64,000 nt of DNA from Acidovorax sp. GW101-3H11 (GTDB taxonomy: Bacteria > Pseudomonadota > Gammaproteobacteria > Burkholderiales > Burkholderiaceae_C): NCBI RefSeq assembly GCF_001633105.1, contig NZ_LUKZ01000003.1, forward strand, positions 124,352 through 188,351, written 5' to 3'. Below, piece by piece: positions 1 to 8,968 of this stretch. The first letter of the stretch is position 1. The number at the start of each line of letters is the position of its first letter. The translations under genes and the position numbers were made by a program. Under the pieces are notes generated by a model. It was given only the letters and a program-made list of their open reading frames with translations, ran no database searches and was not told where the DNA came from.

Positions 1-1
1 T

Positions 2-604
2 TCGCAAGGCATCACCAAGGAAGTCACGCCGCCTTACTTCAGTGTGAAGGAAGCTGTGTTCCCGTTCGTCAAGTTCCCCGGTGTGGACACCATCCTCGGC
101 CCCGAGATGAAGTCCACCGGCGAAGTGATGGGCGTGGGCAAGACCTTTGGCGAAGCCTTTGTGAAGAGCCAGCTGGGTGCGGGCACCAAGCTGCCCACCT
201 CGGGCAAGGTGTTCCTCACCGTGAAGAACAACGACAAGCCCCGCGCGGTGGACATCGCGCGCCAGTTGGTGGCGCTGGGCTTCGACCTGGTGGCGACCAA
301 GGGCACCGCTGCAGCGATTGCCGACGCCGGTGTCCCGGTGGTGGTGGTCAACAAGGTCACGGAAGGCCGCCCGCACATCGTGGACATGATCAAGAACAAC
401 GAGATCGTGATGGTGATCAACACCGTGGAAGAGCGTCGCAATGCGATTGCCGATTCGCGGGCGATCCGCACCTCGTCCTTGCTGGCCCGTGTGACGACTT
501 TCACGACTATCTTCGGCGCCGAGGCGGCCGTGGAGGGCATGAAGTACCTCGACAAGCTCGACGTGTACTCGGTGCAGGAACTGCACGCCCAGTTGCCCGC
601 TTGA
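2..604 (+). CDS. carB: Carbamoyl-phosphate synthase large subunit, C-terminal part (cut by window edge)
   Basis: Carbamoyl-phosphate synthase makes carbamoyl phosphate from bicarbonate, glutamine nitrogen and ATP for pyrimidine and arginine synthesis. Only the last 200 codons are in the window; the frame is open to the left edge. The first ~45 residues match the end of the second ATP-grasp half (FPGVDTILGPEMKSTGEVMG). The rest is the MGS-like allosteric domain, starting near KVFLTVKNND with the GFDLVATKGTA segment that binds effectors such as UMP and ornithine. The next gene, greA, follows on the same strand after 200 bp, as in other beta-proteobacteria. Confidence 0.95.
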   Translation, partial: SQGITKEVTPPYFSVKEAVFPFVKFPGVDTILGPEMKSTGEVMGVGKTFGEAFVKSQLGAGTKLPTSGKVFLTVKNNDKPRAVDIARQLVALGFDLVATKGTAAAIADAGVPVVVVNKVTEGRPHIVDMIKNNEIVMVINTVEERRNAIADSRAIRTSSLLARVTTFTTIFGAEAAVEGMKYLDKLDVYSVQELHAQLPA

Positions 605-664
605 TCGTGGACTGGGGGTGGCTTGCTGCCCGTTAAAAGCGGCATAATCTGCCTCTGATCAGAC

Positions 665-697
665 ACCGCCGCGCGGCAACGTGCGGCGGTTTCCTTT
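665..697 (+). terminator. Hairpin with T-rich tail between carB and greA
   Basis: An 8 bp perfect stem (ACCGCCGC at 665-672 with GCGGCGGT at 683-690, 10 nt loop) is followed by TTCCTTTTG. It probably ends the carB transcript. A CATAAT hexamer at 643-648 lies just upstream, so it could instead sit in a greA leader. Confidence 0.6.
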
Positions 698-805
698 TGT
701 AGATTGCCTTTTCACACTGCCCGGCCCGTCCGGGGTGTGACATGGCGGCTGACCGGTGGAAGTGCTTTGCGCTTTCACCGTTTTGATTTGTGGAGTCTCA
801 ACAAA

Positions 806-1282
806 ATGGCCACCATTCCGATTACCAAACGCGGCGCCGAAAAGCTCAAGGAAGAACTGCTCCGCCTCAAGACCGTGGAGCGGCCCGCCGTGATCACGGC
901 CATCGCCGAAGCGCGTGCGCAAGGCGATCTGAGTGAAAACGCCGACTACGACGCGGCCAAGGATCGCCAGGGCTTTGTTGAAGGCCGTATTCAGGAGATT
1001 GAGGGCAAGCTCTCTGTGGCGCAAGTCATCGACCCCAGTGGGGTGGATGGCGGCGGCAAGGTGGTCTTTGGCGCTACGGTCGAGCTGGAGGACGAGGACT
1101 CTGGCGATACCGTGAAGTACCAGATCGTGGGCGAGGATGAGGCCGATCTGAAACAAGGCCTGATCAATATCTCCAGCCCCATCGCGCGCGCGCTGATCGG
1201 CAAGGAAGAGGGCGACACCGCCGAAGTGCAGGCGCCCGGCGGCATCCGCCGCTACGAAGTGGTGGCCGTGAGCTACCTGTGA
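806..1282 (+). CDS. greA: Transcription elongation factor GreA
   Basis: GreA rescues backtracked RNA polymerase by stimulating cleavage of the nascent RNA through the secondary channel. The product is 158 residues, the normal size. The N-terminal coiled coil (about 1-75) carries the tip motif [14 protein letters not shown] with the acidic residues that position the catalytic magnesium. The C-terminal FKBP-like domain ends with [16 protein letters not shown] chose ATG 806 because homologues start [14 protein letters not shown]; the open frame reaches back to 704 but those residues are unlike the family. The gene overlaps the next one by four bases (GTGA). Confidence 0.97.
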   Translation: MATIPITKRGAEKLKEELLRLKTVERPAVITAIAEARAQGDLSENADYDAAKDRQGFVEGRIQEIEGKLSVAQVIDPSGVDGGGKVVFGATVELEDEDSGDTVKYQIVGEDEADLKQGLINISSPIARALIGKEEGDTAEVQAPGGIRRYEVVAVSYL

Positions 1283-1749
1283 ACACCGCAGTGCAGCGCA
1301 TGCGCCACCGTCTCCCCGCCCTGGTGGCTGCCCTCTGGTGGGGCAGTTTGACCACCATCGGCTTTCTGGTGGTGCCTCTGTTGTTTGCCTACCTGCCGTC
1401 CCCCAGCATCGCTGGCAACATGGCGGCCCGGCTGTTTGCTGCGCAGACCTGGGTGGCCGTGGCATGTTGCCTGGTGCTGTTGTTGGTTTCTCGGCCCAGG
1501 AACGCTGTCGCGCAATACCCGTGGGCACAGGCTGCTATGCTTTTTATACTGGGTGGCCTACTGCTGGCGTTGCTCAATCAGTATGGCGTGGCACCGCGCA
1601 TCGTGGCCCGGCAGGACCTGCGTCTGTGGCACAGCGTGGGGACGGTCATGTACGCGTTGCAGTGGGGCTGTGCCCTGGTGGTGCTTTGGCACACTCTGCG
1701 CCAGGAAGCGGCTTTGCCTCAGTGTGAGGGCGGTTCGGTCAGTGCCTGA
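1279..1749 (+). CDS. DUF4149-type small membrane protein
   Basis: A 156-residue protein with about four hydrophobic segments (near 10-32, 50-68, 82-100 and 120-138), fitting the DUF4149 family of inner-membrane proteins often found next to greA or yhbY. The function is unknown. The start is a GTG overlapping the greA stop, which implies translational coupling to greA. It ends 90 bp before a convergent glycosyltransferase gene. The C-terminal tail is short and polar. Confidence 0.8.
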   Translation: MNTAVQRMRHRLPALVAALWWGSLTTIGFLVVPLLFAYLPSPSIAGNMAARLFAAQTWVAVACCLVLLLVSRPRNAVAQYPWAQAAMLFILGGLLLALLNQYGVAPRIVARQDLRLWHSVGTVMYALQWGCALVVLWHTLRQEAALPQCEGGSVSA

Positions 1750-1838
1750 GTGGGCTGGCTGGTGCGGCCCAGGACGCCATGCGGCTCTCTCGGGGAGTGG
1801 CTGAGCTGTTGGCGGCAAGGCCGCAGCTTTCGGTGGGC

Positions 1839-2606
1839 CTACTCGTGCCAGTGCTCTCCGACCCAGGTGGCGGGCCGGATGTAGCGAAAACGCCGGTTGC
1901 GCCGACCGGCCAGCGCGTCGGGCGGGTTGCATTCCCCATGAAAAATCACGATGCGGGCGCCGGGGGGCACAAAGGGTACCCGCCAGTAATTGGTGGGCCA
2001 GGCCGGGATGCCGTGGTACTTGAAACTCGGGCACCAGTCCGCAGGCCAGTAGGCGAGTTTGCCCTGGCGGTGCAGGAAGTCCGACAGGTAGGCTTGTTCG
2101 TTGCGGAACTGCGCACGAATCTCTGCAAAGTGCCCCCGAAAGTGCTCCAGCACATCGGGGTGCGCGCCCAGCTCAAAGCGGTACACGGACGAATTGCCGG
2201 TGATGCGCCAGGGGCGCTTGTAGTCGTGGATGATCAGAAATTCGCCGGGTTGGGTGAAGAAATCATCCAGCGATCCGGTGATCACCACGTCCACATCGAG
2301 AAACAGGGCCGTGCCTTTCAGGCCATGTAAGTCCTGGCTGAAGGTGGCCAGCTTGGTCCACCCCCGCTCGGGAATGCCAGGTGGCAGATCAAGTGGAGGG
2401 ATGGGCAGGCATTGCACCTCACTGCGTATGCCGGTGTTGTCATCCGTCAGGCAGACAAAGCGGAAGTCGCCGCTCAGGTGCCGACGGACCATGGCGTAAA
2501 GCCGGTTGACATACTCGGGGCCGTATTTCGTGCCCCATTTCATGCAGAGGATGTGGCGGACAGGCGCCGCGCCGACCGGGGCTGCAGGTGCTGCCGCGCG
2601 GTTCAT
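1839..2606 (-). CDS. Glycosyltransferase-like protein (GT-A fold, GT8-like)
   Basis: A 255-residue protein. The part from ILCMKWGTKYG (about residue 19) to KLATFSQDL looks like the nucleotide-sugar binding half of a GT-A fold, and LFLDVDVVITGSLDDFF near 100-116 holds the DxD motif that coordinates metal and sugar nucleotide. There are no membrane segments. The acceptor is unknown. The start codon overlaps the yhbY stop by one base (TGATG), so the two are translationally coupled. The first 20 residues are Ala/Pro-rich, and Met22 is a possible alternative start. It sits inside an otherwise conserved housekeeping cluster (greA, yhbY, rlmE, ftsH), which suggests a lineage-specific insertion. Confidence 0.75.
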   Translation of the reverse strand: MNRAAAPAAPVGAAPVRHILCMKWGTKYGPEYVNRLYAMVRRHLSGDFRFVCLTDDNTGIRSEVQCLPIPPLDLPPGIPERGWTKLATFSQDLHGLKGTALFLDVDVVITGSLDDFFTQPGEFLIIHDYKRPWRITGNSSVYRFELGAHPDVLEHFRGHFAEIRAQFRNEQAYLSDFLHRQGKLAYWPADWCPSFKYHGIPAWPTNYWRVPFVPPGARIVIFHGECNPPDALAGRRNRRFRYIRPATWVGEHWHE

Positions 2607-3079
2607 CAGTCTGCCTGGCGTTTCTTGATGGATTTTTGCTTGGGCTTGGCACGCTTGATCTGGCCACCCGAGGTCAGGCGCTGGTTGCCCAGCACGCGCA
2701 GTTGCTTGATTTCCGGGCGTTGGCCGCCTTGTTTGCTGAATTTGAGCACCTTGACGTCGCGCGGGCCGGGCATGCGGTCTTCGTCTACCGCCTTGGCCTT
2801 GGCGGGCATGGGGCGCCAGAGCACTAGCAGCTTGCCAATGTGCTGCACCGGGGCGGCATTGAGTTCAGCGGCGAGTTCCTGGTACATCAGCTCGCGCGCC
2901 GCGCGGTCGTCGCCGAAGACGCGGACCTTGATGAGCCCGTGGGCATTGAGGGCGGCGTCCACCTCTTTTTTGACGGCGGGAGTCAGACCATCGCCGCCGA
3001 TCAGGACCACGGGGTCCAGGTGGTGGGCATTGGCGCGTTGTTCCCGGCGCTCGGCGGGAGTCAGTTGAATTTGGGGCAT
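2606..3079 (-). CDS. yhbY: YhbY/CRM-domain RNA-binding protein
   Basis: YhbY proteins bind pre-50S ribosomal particles. The first ~97 residues form the CRM domain: LTPAERREQRANAHHLDPVVLIGGDGLT, then a segment ending in the GKLLVLWRP strand. The remaining ~60 residues are a basic tail rich in Lys and Arg, common in beta-proteobacteria and probably RNA-contacting. Start ATG 3079 is chosen because MPQIQLTPAERR begins the domain; the upstream in-frame residues overlap divergent rlmE. Only 33 bp separate it from rlmE, so the two promoters must overlap the neighbouring gene starts. Confidence 0.93.
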   Translation of the reverse strand: MPQIQLTPAERREQRANAHHLDPVVLIGGDGLTPAVKKEVDAALNAHGLIKVRVFGDDRAARELMYQELAAELNAAPVQHIGKLLVLWRPMPAKAKAVDEDRMPGPRDVKVLKFSKQGGQRPEIKQLRVLGNQRLTSGGQIKRAKPKQKSIKKRQAD

Positions 3080-3112
3080 GGGCCGTATTATCGAGGCTGA
3101 AAGAAAAAAGTA

Positions 3113-3775
3113 ATGAAAGTCAAAACCCAGAGCAAGAAGGTCAACAAGGCGTGGCTGAACGACCACGTCAACGATACCTACGTCAAATTGGCCCATAAAG
3201 AGGGATATCGCGCGCGCGCAGCCTACAAGCTCAAGGAGATTGATGAGCAGTTAGGCCTCATCAAACCGGGTTACACCGTGGTGGACCTGGGTTCTACCCC
3301 GGGTGCGTGGAGTCAATACCTGCGTCGGCGCCTGTCCCCCACGGGGGCGGCTGCAGGGCAGCTCAATGGCGTGATCATCGCGCTGGACATTCTCCCCATG
3401 GAGCCCATCGAGGGCGTGACGTATCTCAACGGCGATTTTCGTGAGCCCGAGGTGCTGGAGCGCCTGGAGCAGGCGCTCGATGGCCGTGTGGTGGATGTGG
3501 TGGTGTCCGACATGGCGCCCAACCTGTCTGGCATCGGGTCGGCCGATGCAGCCCGCATTGCCCACCTGGTGGAACTGGCTGTGGATTTTGCTTGCAACCA
3601 TTTGAAACCGGATGGAGCGCTGGTGGTGAAGCTTTTCCATGGCAGCGGATACAACGACTTGGTGACCTTGTTCAAACAGACCTTCAAAGTGGTCAAACCG
3701 CTCAAACCCAAGGCTTCGCGCGACAAGTCGTCAGAGACCTTTCTCGTGGGCATGGGGCTCAAGAGGGCTGCCTGA
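3113..3775 (+). CDS. rlmE: 23S rRNA (uridine-2'-O-)methyltransferase RlmE (FtsJ/RrmJ)
   Basis: RlmE 2'-O-methylates U2552 of 23S rRNA (E. coli numbering) in the 50S subunit, using S-adenosylmethionine. The 220-residue product has the SAM motif [13 protein letters not shown] and the K-D-K-E catalytic set: Lys in [11 protein letters not shown], Asp in [10 protein letters not shown], Lys in [12 protein letters not shown] and Glu in [10 protein letters not shown]. Divergent from yhbY and followed by ftsH, the same order as the E. coli heat-shock ftsJ-hflB region. A -10-like TATTAT lies about 25 bp before the start, next to the yhbY start codon. Confidence 0.96.
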   Translation: MKVKTQSKKVNKAWLNDHVNDTYVKLAHKEGYRARAAYKLKEIDEQLGLIKPGYTVVDLGSTPGAWSQYLRRRLSPTGAAAGQLNGVIIALDILPMEPIEGVTYLNGDFREPEVLERLEQALDGRVVDVVVSDMAPNLSGIGSADAARIAHLVELAVDFACNHLKPDGALVVKLFHGSGYNDLVTLFKQTFKVVKPLKPKASRDKSSETFLVGMGLKRAA

Positions 3776-3868
3776 ATTGGCTTGCCCTCGGTCAAGAATT
3801 CGTGAAATTTGGCAGCAAAGCCCGCGCTGATCCCATGGCCGTCAGTGGGAATATGGGTGGCCCTGCCG

Positions 3869-3896
3869 CTTGAAAGACCTAAAATGCGCCACACAT
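3869..3896 (+). promoter_or_regulatory. Candidate sigma32 heat-shock promoter for ftsH
   Basis: CTTGAAA at 3869-3875 and CCACACAT at 3889-3896 are separated by 13 bp, close to the sigma32 consensus CTTGAAA-N11-16-CCCCATNT. It lies about 50 bp before the ftsH start, and ftsH is a classic heat-shock gene. The match is by eye only. Confidence 0.5.
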
Positions 3897-3948
3897 ACGC
3901 CGTGACGGCAGTGTGTCCGTTTTCTGTTCCCCGCAACTGGAGCCCCGC

Positions 3949-5868
3949 TTGAACAATCAGTGGTTTTCAAAAATTGCCGTATGGCTGGTTATCGCCATGG
4001 TGCTGTTCACGGTGTTCAAACAGTTTGACACCCGCACTGGCGCCAGTGCCGGACACATCGGCTACTCCGAATTTCTTGACGAAGTACGGAACAACCGCAT
4101 CAAGAGCGCGACCATCCCCGAGGGCCTGAGCGGCGGTGAAATCGTGGCGATCACCACCGATGAGCGCAAGATCCGCACGAACGCCTCGGTGCTGGACCGT
4201 GGCTTGGTGGGCGACCTGCTCAACCACAACGTCAAGTTCGACGTGAAGCCCCGAGAAGAAGGCTCGCTTCTCATGACCCTGCTGGTCAGCTGGGGCCCCA
4301 TGCTGCTGCTGATTGGCGTGTGGGTGTACTTCATGCGCCAGATGCAGGGCGGCGGCAAGGGCGGAGCGTTCAGCTTTGGCAAAAGCAAGGCGCGCATGCT
4401 CGACGAGAACAACAACCAGGTCACGTTCGCGGACGTGGCGGGGTGTGACGAAGCCAAGGAAGAAGTCAAGGAGGTTGTGGACTTCCTGAAGGACCCGCAG
4501 AAGTTCCAGAAGCTCGGCGGCCGCATTCCGCGTGGCCTGCTGCTGGTTGGCCCGCCCGGCACCGGCAAGACCCTGCTGGCAAAGTCCATTGCAGGCGAAG
4601 CCAAGGTGCCGTTCTTCAGCATCTCGGGTTCGGACTTCGTGGAAATGTTCGTTGGTGTGGGCGCTGCCCGTGTGCGCGATATGTTCGACAACGCCAAGAA
4701 GAACGCCCCTTGCATCATCTTCATCGATGAAATCGACGCCGTGGGCCGCCAGCGTGGCGCTGGCCTGGGTGGTGGTAACGACGAGCGCGAGCAGACGCTG
4801 AACCAGATGCTGGTTGAGATGGACGGCTTCGAAACCAACCTGGGTGTGATCGTGGTGGCTGCCACCAACCGCCCAGACATCCTGGATGCAGCCTTGCTGC
4901 GCCCCGGTCGCTTTGACCGCCAGGTGTATGTGACGCTGCCCGACATCCGTGGTCGCGAACAGATCCTGAACGTGCACATGCGCAAGATTCCGGTCGGCCA
5001 GGACGTAGCCCCGGCGATCATTGCCCGTGGCACGCCCGGCATGAGCGGTGCCGATCTGGCCAACCTGTGCAATGAGGCTGCGTTGATGGCGGCCCGCCGC
5101 AACGCCCGCACCGTGGAGATGCAGGACTTTGAGAAGGCCAAGGACAAGATCCTCATGGGCCCCGAGCGCAAGAGCATGGTCATGCCCGAAGAAGAGCGCC
5201 GCAACACGGCATACCACGAAGCCGGCCATGCCCTGATTGGCAAGCTGCTGCCCAAGTGTGATCCGGTGCACAAGGTCACGATCATCCCCCGTGGCCGTGC
5301 TCTGGGCGTGACGATGAGCCTGCCCGAGCAGGACCGTTACAGCTATGACCGCGAATACATGCTCAATCAGATCAGCATGCTGTTCGGTGGCCGCATCGCC
5401 GAAGAAGTGTTCATGAACCAGATGACCACCGGTGCGAGCAACGACTTTGAGCGTGCCACGCACATCGCACGCGACATGGTGACCCGTTACGGCATGACTG
5501 CGGCCCTGGGGCCCATGGTCTATGCCGAAAATGAGGGTGAGGTCTTTCTGGGCCGCTCAGTCACCAAGACGACTAACATGAGCGAGCAGACCATGGAAAA
5601 GGTCGATGGCGAAGTGCGCCGCATCATCGACGAACAGTACAACCTGGCACGTCGCCTGATCGAAGAGAACAGCGACAAGATGCACGCCATGGCCAAGGCT
5701 TTGCTCGAATGGGAAACCATTGATGCGGAGCAACTGGACGACATCATGGCGGGCAAGGAACCCCGTCCTCCCAAGGACTGGACGCCCCGCACCCCGCCCT
5801 CGGGTGGTGACAACTCCAGCGGCGGCACCCCTGCAGTGGCGGCAGATACGGCGCCCACAGCAGCTTGA
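3949..5868 (+). CDS. ftsH: ATP-dependent zinc metalloprotease FtsH
   Basis: A membrane-anchored AAA+ protease that extracts and degrades membrane and regulatory proteins. The 639-residue product has membrane segments near 6-24 and 105-125, Walker A GPPGTGKT at 201-208, Walker B with [11 protein letters not shown], the second region of homology ending RPGRFDRQV, and the zinc motif HEAGH at 423-427. I chose the TTG at 3949: a GGAG Shine-Dalgarno lies six bases upstream and family members start with [12 protein letters not shown]. An in-frame GTG at 3913 would add 12 atypical residues. The tail is Pro/Gly/Thr-rich. Confidence 0.96.
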   Translation: MNNQWFSKIAVWLVIAMVLFTVFKQFDTRTGASAGHIGYSEFLDEVRNNRIKSATIPEGLSGGEIVAITTDERKIRTNASVLDRGLVGDLLNHNVKFDVKPREEGSLLMTLLVSWGPMLLLIGVWVYFMRQMQGGGKGGAFSFGKSKARMLDENNNQVTFADVAGCDEAKEEVKEVVDFLKDPQKFQKLGGRIPRGLLLVGPPGTGKTLLAKSIAGEAKVPFFSISGSDFVEMFVGVGAARVRDMFDNAKKNAPCIIFIDEIDAVGRQRGAGLGGGNDEREQTLNQMLVEMDGFETNLGVIVVAATNRPDILDAALLRPGRFDRQVYVTLPDIRGREQILNVHMRKIPVGQDVAPAIIARGTPGMSGADLANLCNEAALMAARRNARTVEMQDFEKAKDKILMGPERKSMVMPEEERRNTAYHEAGHALIGKLLPKCDPVHKVTIIPRGRALGVTMSLPEQDRYSYDREYMLNQISMLFGGRIAEEVFMNQMTTGASNDFERATHIARDMVTRYGMTAALGPMVYAENEGEVFLGRSVTKTTNMSEQTMEKVDGEVRRIIDEQYNLARRLIEENSDKMHAMAKALLEWETIDAEQLDDIMAGKEPRPPKDWTPRTPPSGGDNSSGGTPAVAADTAPTAA

Positions 5869-5892
5869 GGGGTTGCCTGTTCAGCTGTTCCC

Positions 5893-5915
5893 ACGGGGCC
5901 TTGTGCCCCGTTTTT
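5893..5915 (+). terminator. Intrinsic terminator after ftsH
   Basis: A 7 bp stem, ACGGGGC (5893-5899) with GCCCCGT (5905-5911), and loop CTTGT, followed by a T run. It separates ftsH from folP. Confidence 0.85.
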
Positions 5916-6014
5916 CGTTGTGTTTGAGGCTGTTGTGCTTCTTCTCCCGCCCTTTCAGGTTCGGCACATACGCGCCGCATCGGCCGGCTCCACGGGCTTT
6001 CAGGTAGTGATTTC

Positions 6015-6845
6015 ATGATCTGGCAAACCTCCCGCTTTTCCATCGATCTGGAGCGGCCCAAGGTCATGGGCATCGTCAATGTGACCCCGGACTCCTTCTC
6101 TGATGGCGGGCACCATGCTTCCGCCATCGCGGCGTTGCGGCATTGCGAGCAATTGCTCAAGGACGGAGCCGATATCCTGGACATTGGGGGCGAGTCCACC
6201 CGCCCAGGCAGTCCGGCCGTGCCTCTGGACGAAGAACTGGCCCGCGTGGTGCCGCTGGTGCGCGAGGTGGTGGCGCTGGGCGTGCCGATTTCGGTGGATA
6301 CATACAAACCTGCCGTGATGCGGGCGGTGCTGGACCTGGGGGCCGATATCGTCAACGACATCTGGGCCTTGCGACAACCGGGTGCTTTGGCCGTGGTGGC
6401 GGCCCACCCTCAATGTGGTGTGTGCCTGATGCACATGCACCGCGATCCCCAGACCATGCAGGCGGCCCCCATGACGGGAGATGTGGTGCCGCAAGTGCTA
6501 TCGTTTTTAGAGCTGCAAGCGCATAATCTGCAGGCCCAGGGGGCCAAAAAGGATCAAATTCTCCTGGACCCGGGCATCGGCTTCGGTAAAACGGTGGAGC
6601 AGAATTTTGCCTTGCTCGCCCGGCAAGACGTCTTGCTGAGGGCGGGTTATCCGCTGCTGGCGGGCTGGTCGCGCAAGTCGTCGTTGGGTGCTGTGACTGG
6701 CCTGGATGTAGACCAGCGCATGGTGCCCAGTGTGGCTGCAGCGGTGCTGGCAGTAGACCGGGGAGCTTCGGTGGTGCGTGTGCACGATGTGCGGGAGACG
6801 GTTGCAGCGCTGGCCGTGTGGTCGGCCATGCAGCGGACGGGCTGA
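6015..6845 (+). CDS. folP: Dihydropteroate synthase
   Basis: Condenses 6-hydroxymethyl-dihydropterin pyrophosphate with p-aminobenzoate in folate synthesis; the sulfonamide target. The 276-residue TIM barrel shows both signatures: GIVNVTPDSFSDGG near 19-32 and ILDIGGESTRPGS near 56-68. It also has VNDIW, the DPGIGFGK pterin-site loop, the GWSRKSS segment and the terminal RVHDV strand. The stretch at 6495-6560, encoding roughly LSFLELQAHNLQAQGAKKDQ, overlaps a copy of the 60 bp dispersed repeat, yet the protein keeps normal length there. Upstream of glmM, as usual in proteobacteria. Confidence 0.96.
   Translation: MIWQTSRFSIDLERPKVMGIVNVTPDSFSDGGHHASAIAALRHCEQLLKDGADILDIGGESTRPGSPAVPLDEELARVVPLVREVVALGVPISVDTYKPAVMRAVLDLGADIVNDIWALRQPGALAVVAAHPQCGVCLMHMHRDPQTMQAAPMTGDVVPQVLSFLELQAHNLQAQGAKKDQILLDPGIGFGKTVEQNFALLARQDVLLRAGYPLLAGWSRKSSLGAVTGLDVDQRMVPSVAAAVLAVDRGASVVRVHDVRETVAALAVWSAMQRTG
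6495..6560 (+). repeat. 60 bp dispersed repeat, copy 1, inside folP
   Basis: Begins TGCTATCG, continues TTTTTAGAGCTGCAAGCGC, and ends in CAGGC then GGGGGCCAAAAAG. It aligns along its length with the copies near 26254, 29577, 39323, 46166 and 57660. It is read in frame as sense codons. Confidence 0.6.
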
Positions 6846-6963
6846 ACGGGCAGCGCGTGGGGTACTCATGAGGGCGGCTTTGTAGCCTGTTCAAAGTGGC
6901 CAAACAGCTGGGATGGAGAGCCGTCCCGCCAACAACTAGATCAACACGAGGAGACGCAGCAAC

Positions 6964-8298
6964 ATGACGCGCCAGTACTTTGGAACCGATGGCATCCGTG
7001 GCACGGTGGGGCAGCCACCCATTACGCCGGACTTTGTGTTGCGCCTGGCACATGCTGTGGGGCGTGTCTTGCGCCAGACGGAGGAACGCCCCACGGTGTT
7101 GATCGGCAAGGACACCCGAATTTCTGGCTACATGCTGGAGAGCGCACTGGAGTCCGGCTTCAATTCCGCAGGCGTGGATGTGGTGCTGCTCGGGCCTTTG
7201 CCAACACCTGGTGTGGCCTACCTGACCCGTGCCCAGCGGGCCAGCCTGGGCGTGGTCATCAGTGCCAGCCACAACCCGTACCCCGATAACGGCATCAAGT
7301 TTTTCAGTGCGCAGGGCACCAAGCTGTCCGACGCCTGGGAGCTTGCCGTGGAAGAGGCCCTGGCCCAGTCACCGGTGTGGGCCGACTCGGCCAGCCTGGG
7401 CAAGGCGCGGCGGCTGGATGATGCCGCTGGGCGCTACATTGAATTCTGCAAGAGCACCTTCCCGCAGGATCTCACCCTCAAGGGGCTGAAGATCGTGGTG
7501 GATGCTGCCCATGGCGCGGCCTATCAAGTGGCTCCCAAGGTGTTTCACGAACTGGGGGCTGAAGTCCTGTCGATCGGGTGTGCCCCCGACGGCCTGAACA
7601 TCAACCATGAGGTGGGTGCCACGCACCCGGACGCCCTGGTGCGCGCAGTGCGTGCCAACCGGGCCGACTACGGGATAGCGCTGGACGGCGATGCGGACCG
7701 TCTCCAGGTTGTGGATGCCACGGGGCGCCTGTACAACGGCGACGAGTTGCTGTACCTGATGGCCTCCGATCGCATGGGGCGTGACGAGCATGTCCCCGGT
7801 GTGGTGGGCACCTTGATGACCAACATGGCGGTGGAGGTCGCCCTGCAGTCCCGGGGGGTGAAGTTTGTTCGCGCCAAAGTAGGCGACCGCTATGTGCTGG
7901 AGGAGTTGGCGCGCCACCGTTGGCTCCTTGGGGGCGAAGGCTCTGGCCACCTGCTGGCGCTGGACCGGCACACCACGGGCGATGGCCTGGTGAGTGCCTT
8001 GCAGGTGCTGCAAGCCTGTGTGCGTAGTGGCCAGACTCTGGCCCAATTGCTGGCTGAGGTCACGCTGTACCCCCAGGTGCTGCTCAATGTCCGCCTGGCC
8101 CCGGGCCAGGACTGGAAGTCGAACCGCCTGCTGGCGGATACGACACAGGCCGTGGAGCGCGATCTGGGGGCTTCGGGCCGCGTGCTCATCCGTGCCAGTG
8201 GCACGGAGCCTTTGCTGCGTGTGATGGTGGAGGCCCGGGATGCTGAGATGGCGAGTTCCTGCGCGCAGCGGCTGGCTGATGCGGCCCGTGCGGGCTAA
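6964..8298 (+). CDS. glmM: Phosphoglucosamine mutase
   Basis: Interconverts glucosamine-6-phosphate and glucosamine-1-phosphate for UDP-GlcNAc, hence peptidoglycan and lipopolysaccharide. The 444 residues match the family length. The catalytic phosphoserine is Ser102 in [12 protein letters not shown], the magnesium loop is DGDADR, the sugar-binding loop is GEGSGH, and the phosphate-binding motif [12 protein letters not shown] is near the end. A purine-rich stretch (AGGAGACGCAGC) precedes the ATG. folP lies 118 bp upstream. Confidence 0.97.
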   Translation: MTRQYFGTDGIRGTVGQPPITPDFVLRLAHAVGRVLRQTEERPTVLIGKDTRISGYMLESALESGFNSAGVDVVLLGPLPTPGVAYLTRAQRASLGVVISASHNPYPDNGIKFFSAQGTKLSDAWELAVEEALAQSPVWADSASLGKARRLDDAAGRYIEFCKSTFPQDLTLKGLKIVVDAAHGAAYQVAPKVFHELGAEVLSIGCAPDGLNINHEVGATHPDALVRAVRANRADYGIALDGDADRLQVVDATGRLYNGDELLYLMASDRMGRDEHVPGVVGTLMTNMAVEVALQSRGVKFVRAKVGDRYVLEELARHRWLLGGEGSGHLLALDRHTTGDGLVSALQVLQACVRSGQTLAQLLAEVTLYPQVLLNVRLAPGQDWKSNRLLADTTQAVERDLGASGRVLIRASGTEPLLRVMVEARDAEMASSCAQRLADAARAG

Positions 8299-8370
8299 GC
8301 GGCGGGTCACTTTTGCACAGGCCCTGGCGGGGCCGTTCTTTCCCGCCATGCCAATTTTCAGGAGCGATCC

Positions 8371-8925
8371 ATGACACCGGCCACAGACTCCGTGCCTCGC
8401 ATCACCGTGCGCGCCGTGGACTACGCCAACCCCCGCGATGCAGCCGCACTCGTGGATTTGCTGGACGGCTATGCGCGGGACGTGGCGGGCGGTGGCAAGC
8501 CCCTGGGGGCAGAGGTCAAGCAGGGACTGGTCCAGGCGTTGCGCCAGCGGCAGCCCCAGGCGTTCAGCGTCATGGCTTGGGTGGTGGTGGAGGAGGAGGA
8601 GGGGGCCGCCTCTGTGCCCCACGCCGGGGTGGCCGTGGGGCTGGTCAACTGCTTCGAAGGGTTCTCCACCTTTGCCTGCAAGCCCCTGGTCAATGTGCAC
8701 GATGTGGTTGTGGTGCCGGCCTGGCGTGGCCATCGCATTGCGCAGCGCATGTTGCAGGAGGTCGAAACCCTGGCCCGGGGGCGCGGTGCCTGCAAGCTCA
8801 CGCTGGAGGTCCTGTCTGGCAACCGGGCGGCAATCCAGGCCTATGAGCGCGAAGGTTTTGCTGCCTACGCGCTGGACCCTCGGATGGGATCGGCGCAATT
8901 TTTTCAGAAGCTGTTGCTGGACTAA
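8371..8925 (+). CDS. GNAT-family N-acetyltransferase
   Basis: A 184-residue GNAT protein. The acetyl-CoA binding segment is VVPAWRGHRIAQRML (R/Q-x-x-G-x-A/G form), followed by the family's C-terminal segment NRAAIQAYEREGF. The N-terminal half has VTVRAVDYANPRDA-type start residues and a central acidic loop. The substrate cannot be told from sequence. An AGGAG lies eight bases before the ATG. The gene is convergent with the GGDEF-EAL gene, 43 bp away. Confidence 0.85.
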   Translation: MTPATDSVPRITVRAVDYANPRDAAALVDLLDGYARDVAGGGKPLGAEVKQGLVQALRQRQPQAFSVMAWVVVEEEEGAASVPHAGVAVGLVNCFEGFSTFACKPLVNVHDVVVVPAWRGHRIAQRMLQEVETLARGRGACKLTLEVLSGNRAAIQAYEREGFAAYALDPRMGSAQFFQKLLLD

Positions 8926-8968
8926 ACGGGCGCCGGAGCCATCGCCCTGCCTTCAGGGGGCGCGGGGC

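Noticed and set aside
1533-1600. TGCTATGCTTTTTATA in the DUF4149 gene as a seventh copy of the 60 bp repeat
   Set aside because: Only the first ~16 bases match; the CAGGCGGT core and A-rich end are absent.
3967-5463. A 498-codon open frame antisense to ftsH
   Set aside because: Shadow of the FtsH reading frame; no family resemblance.
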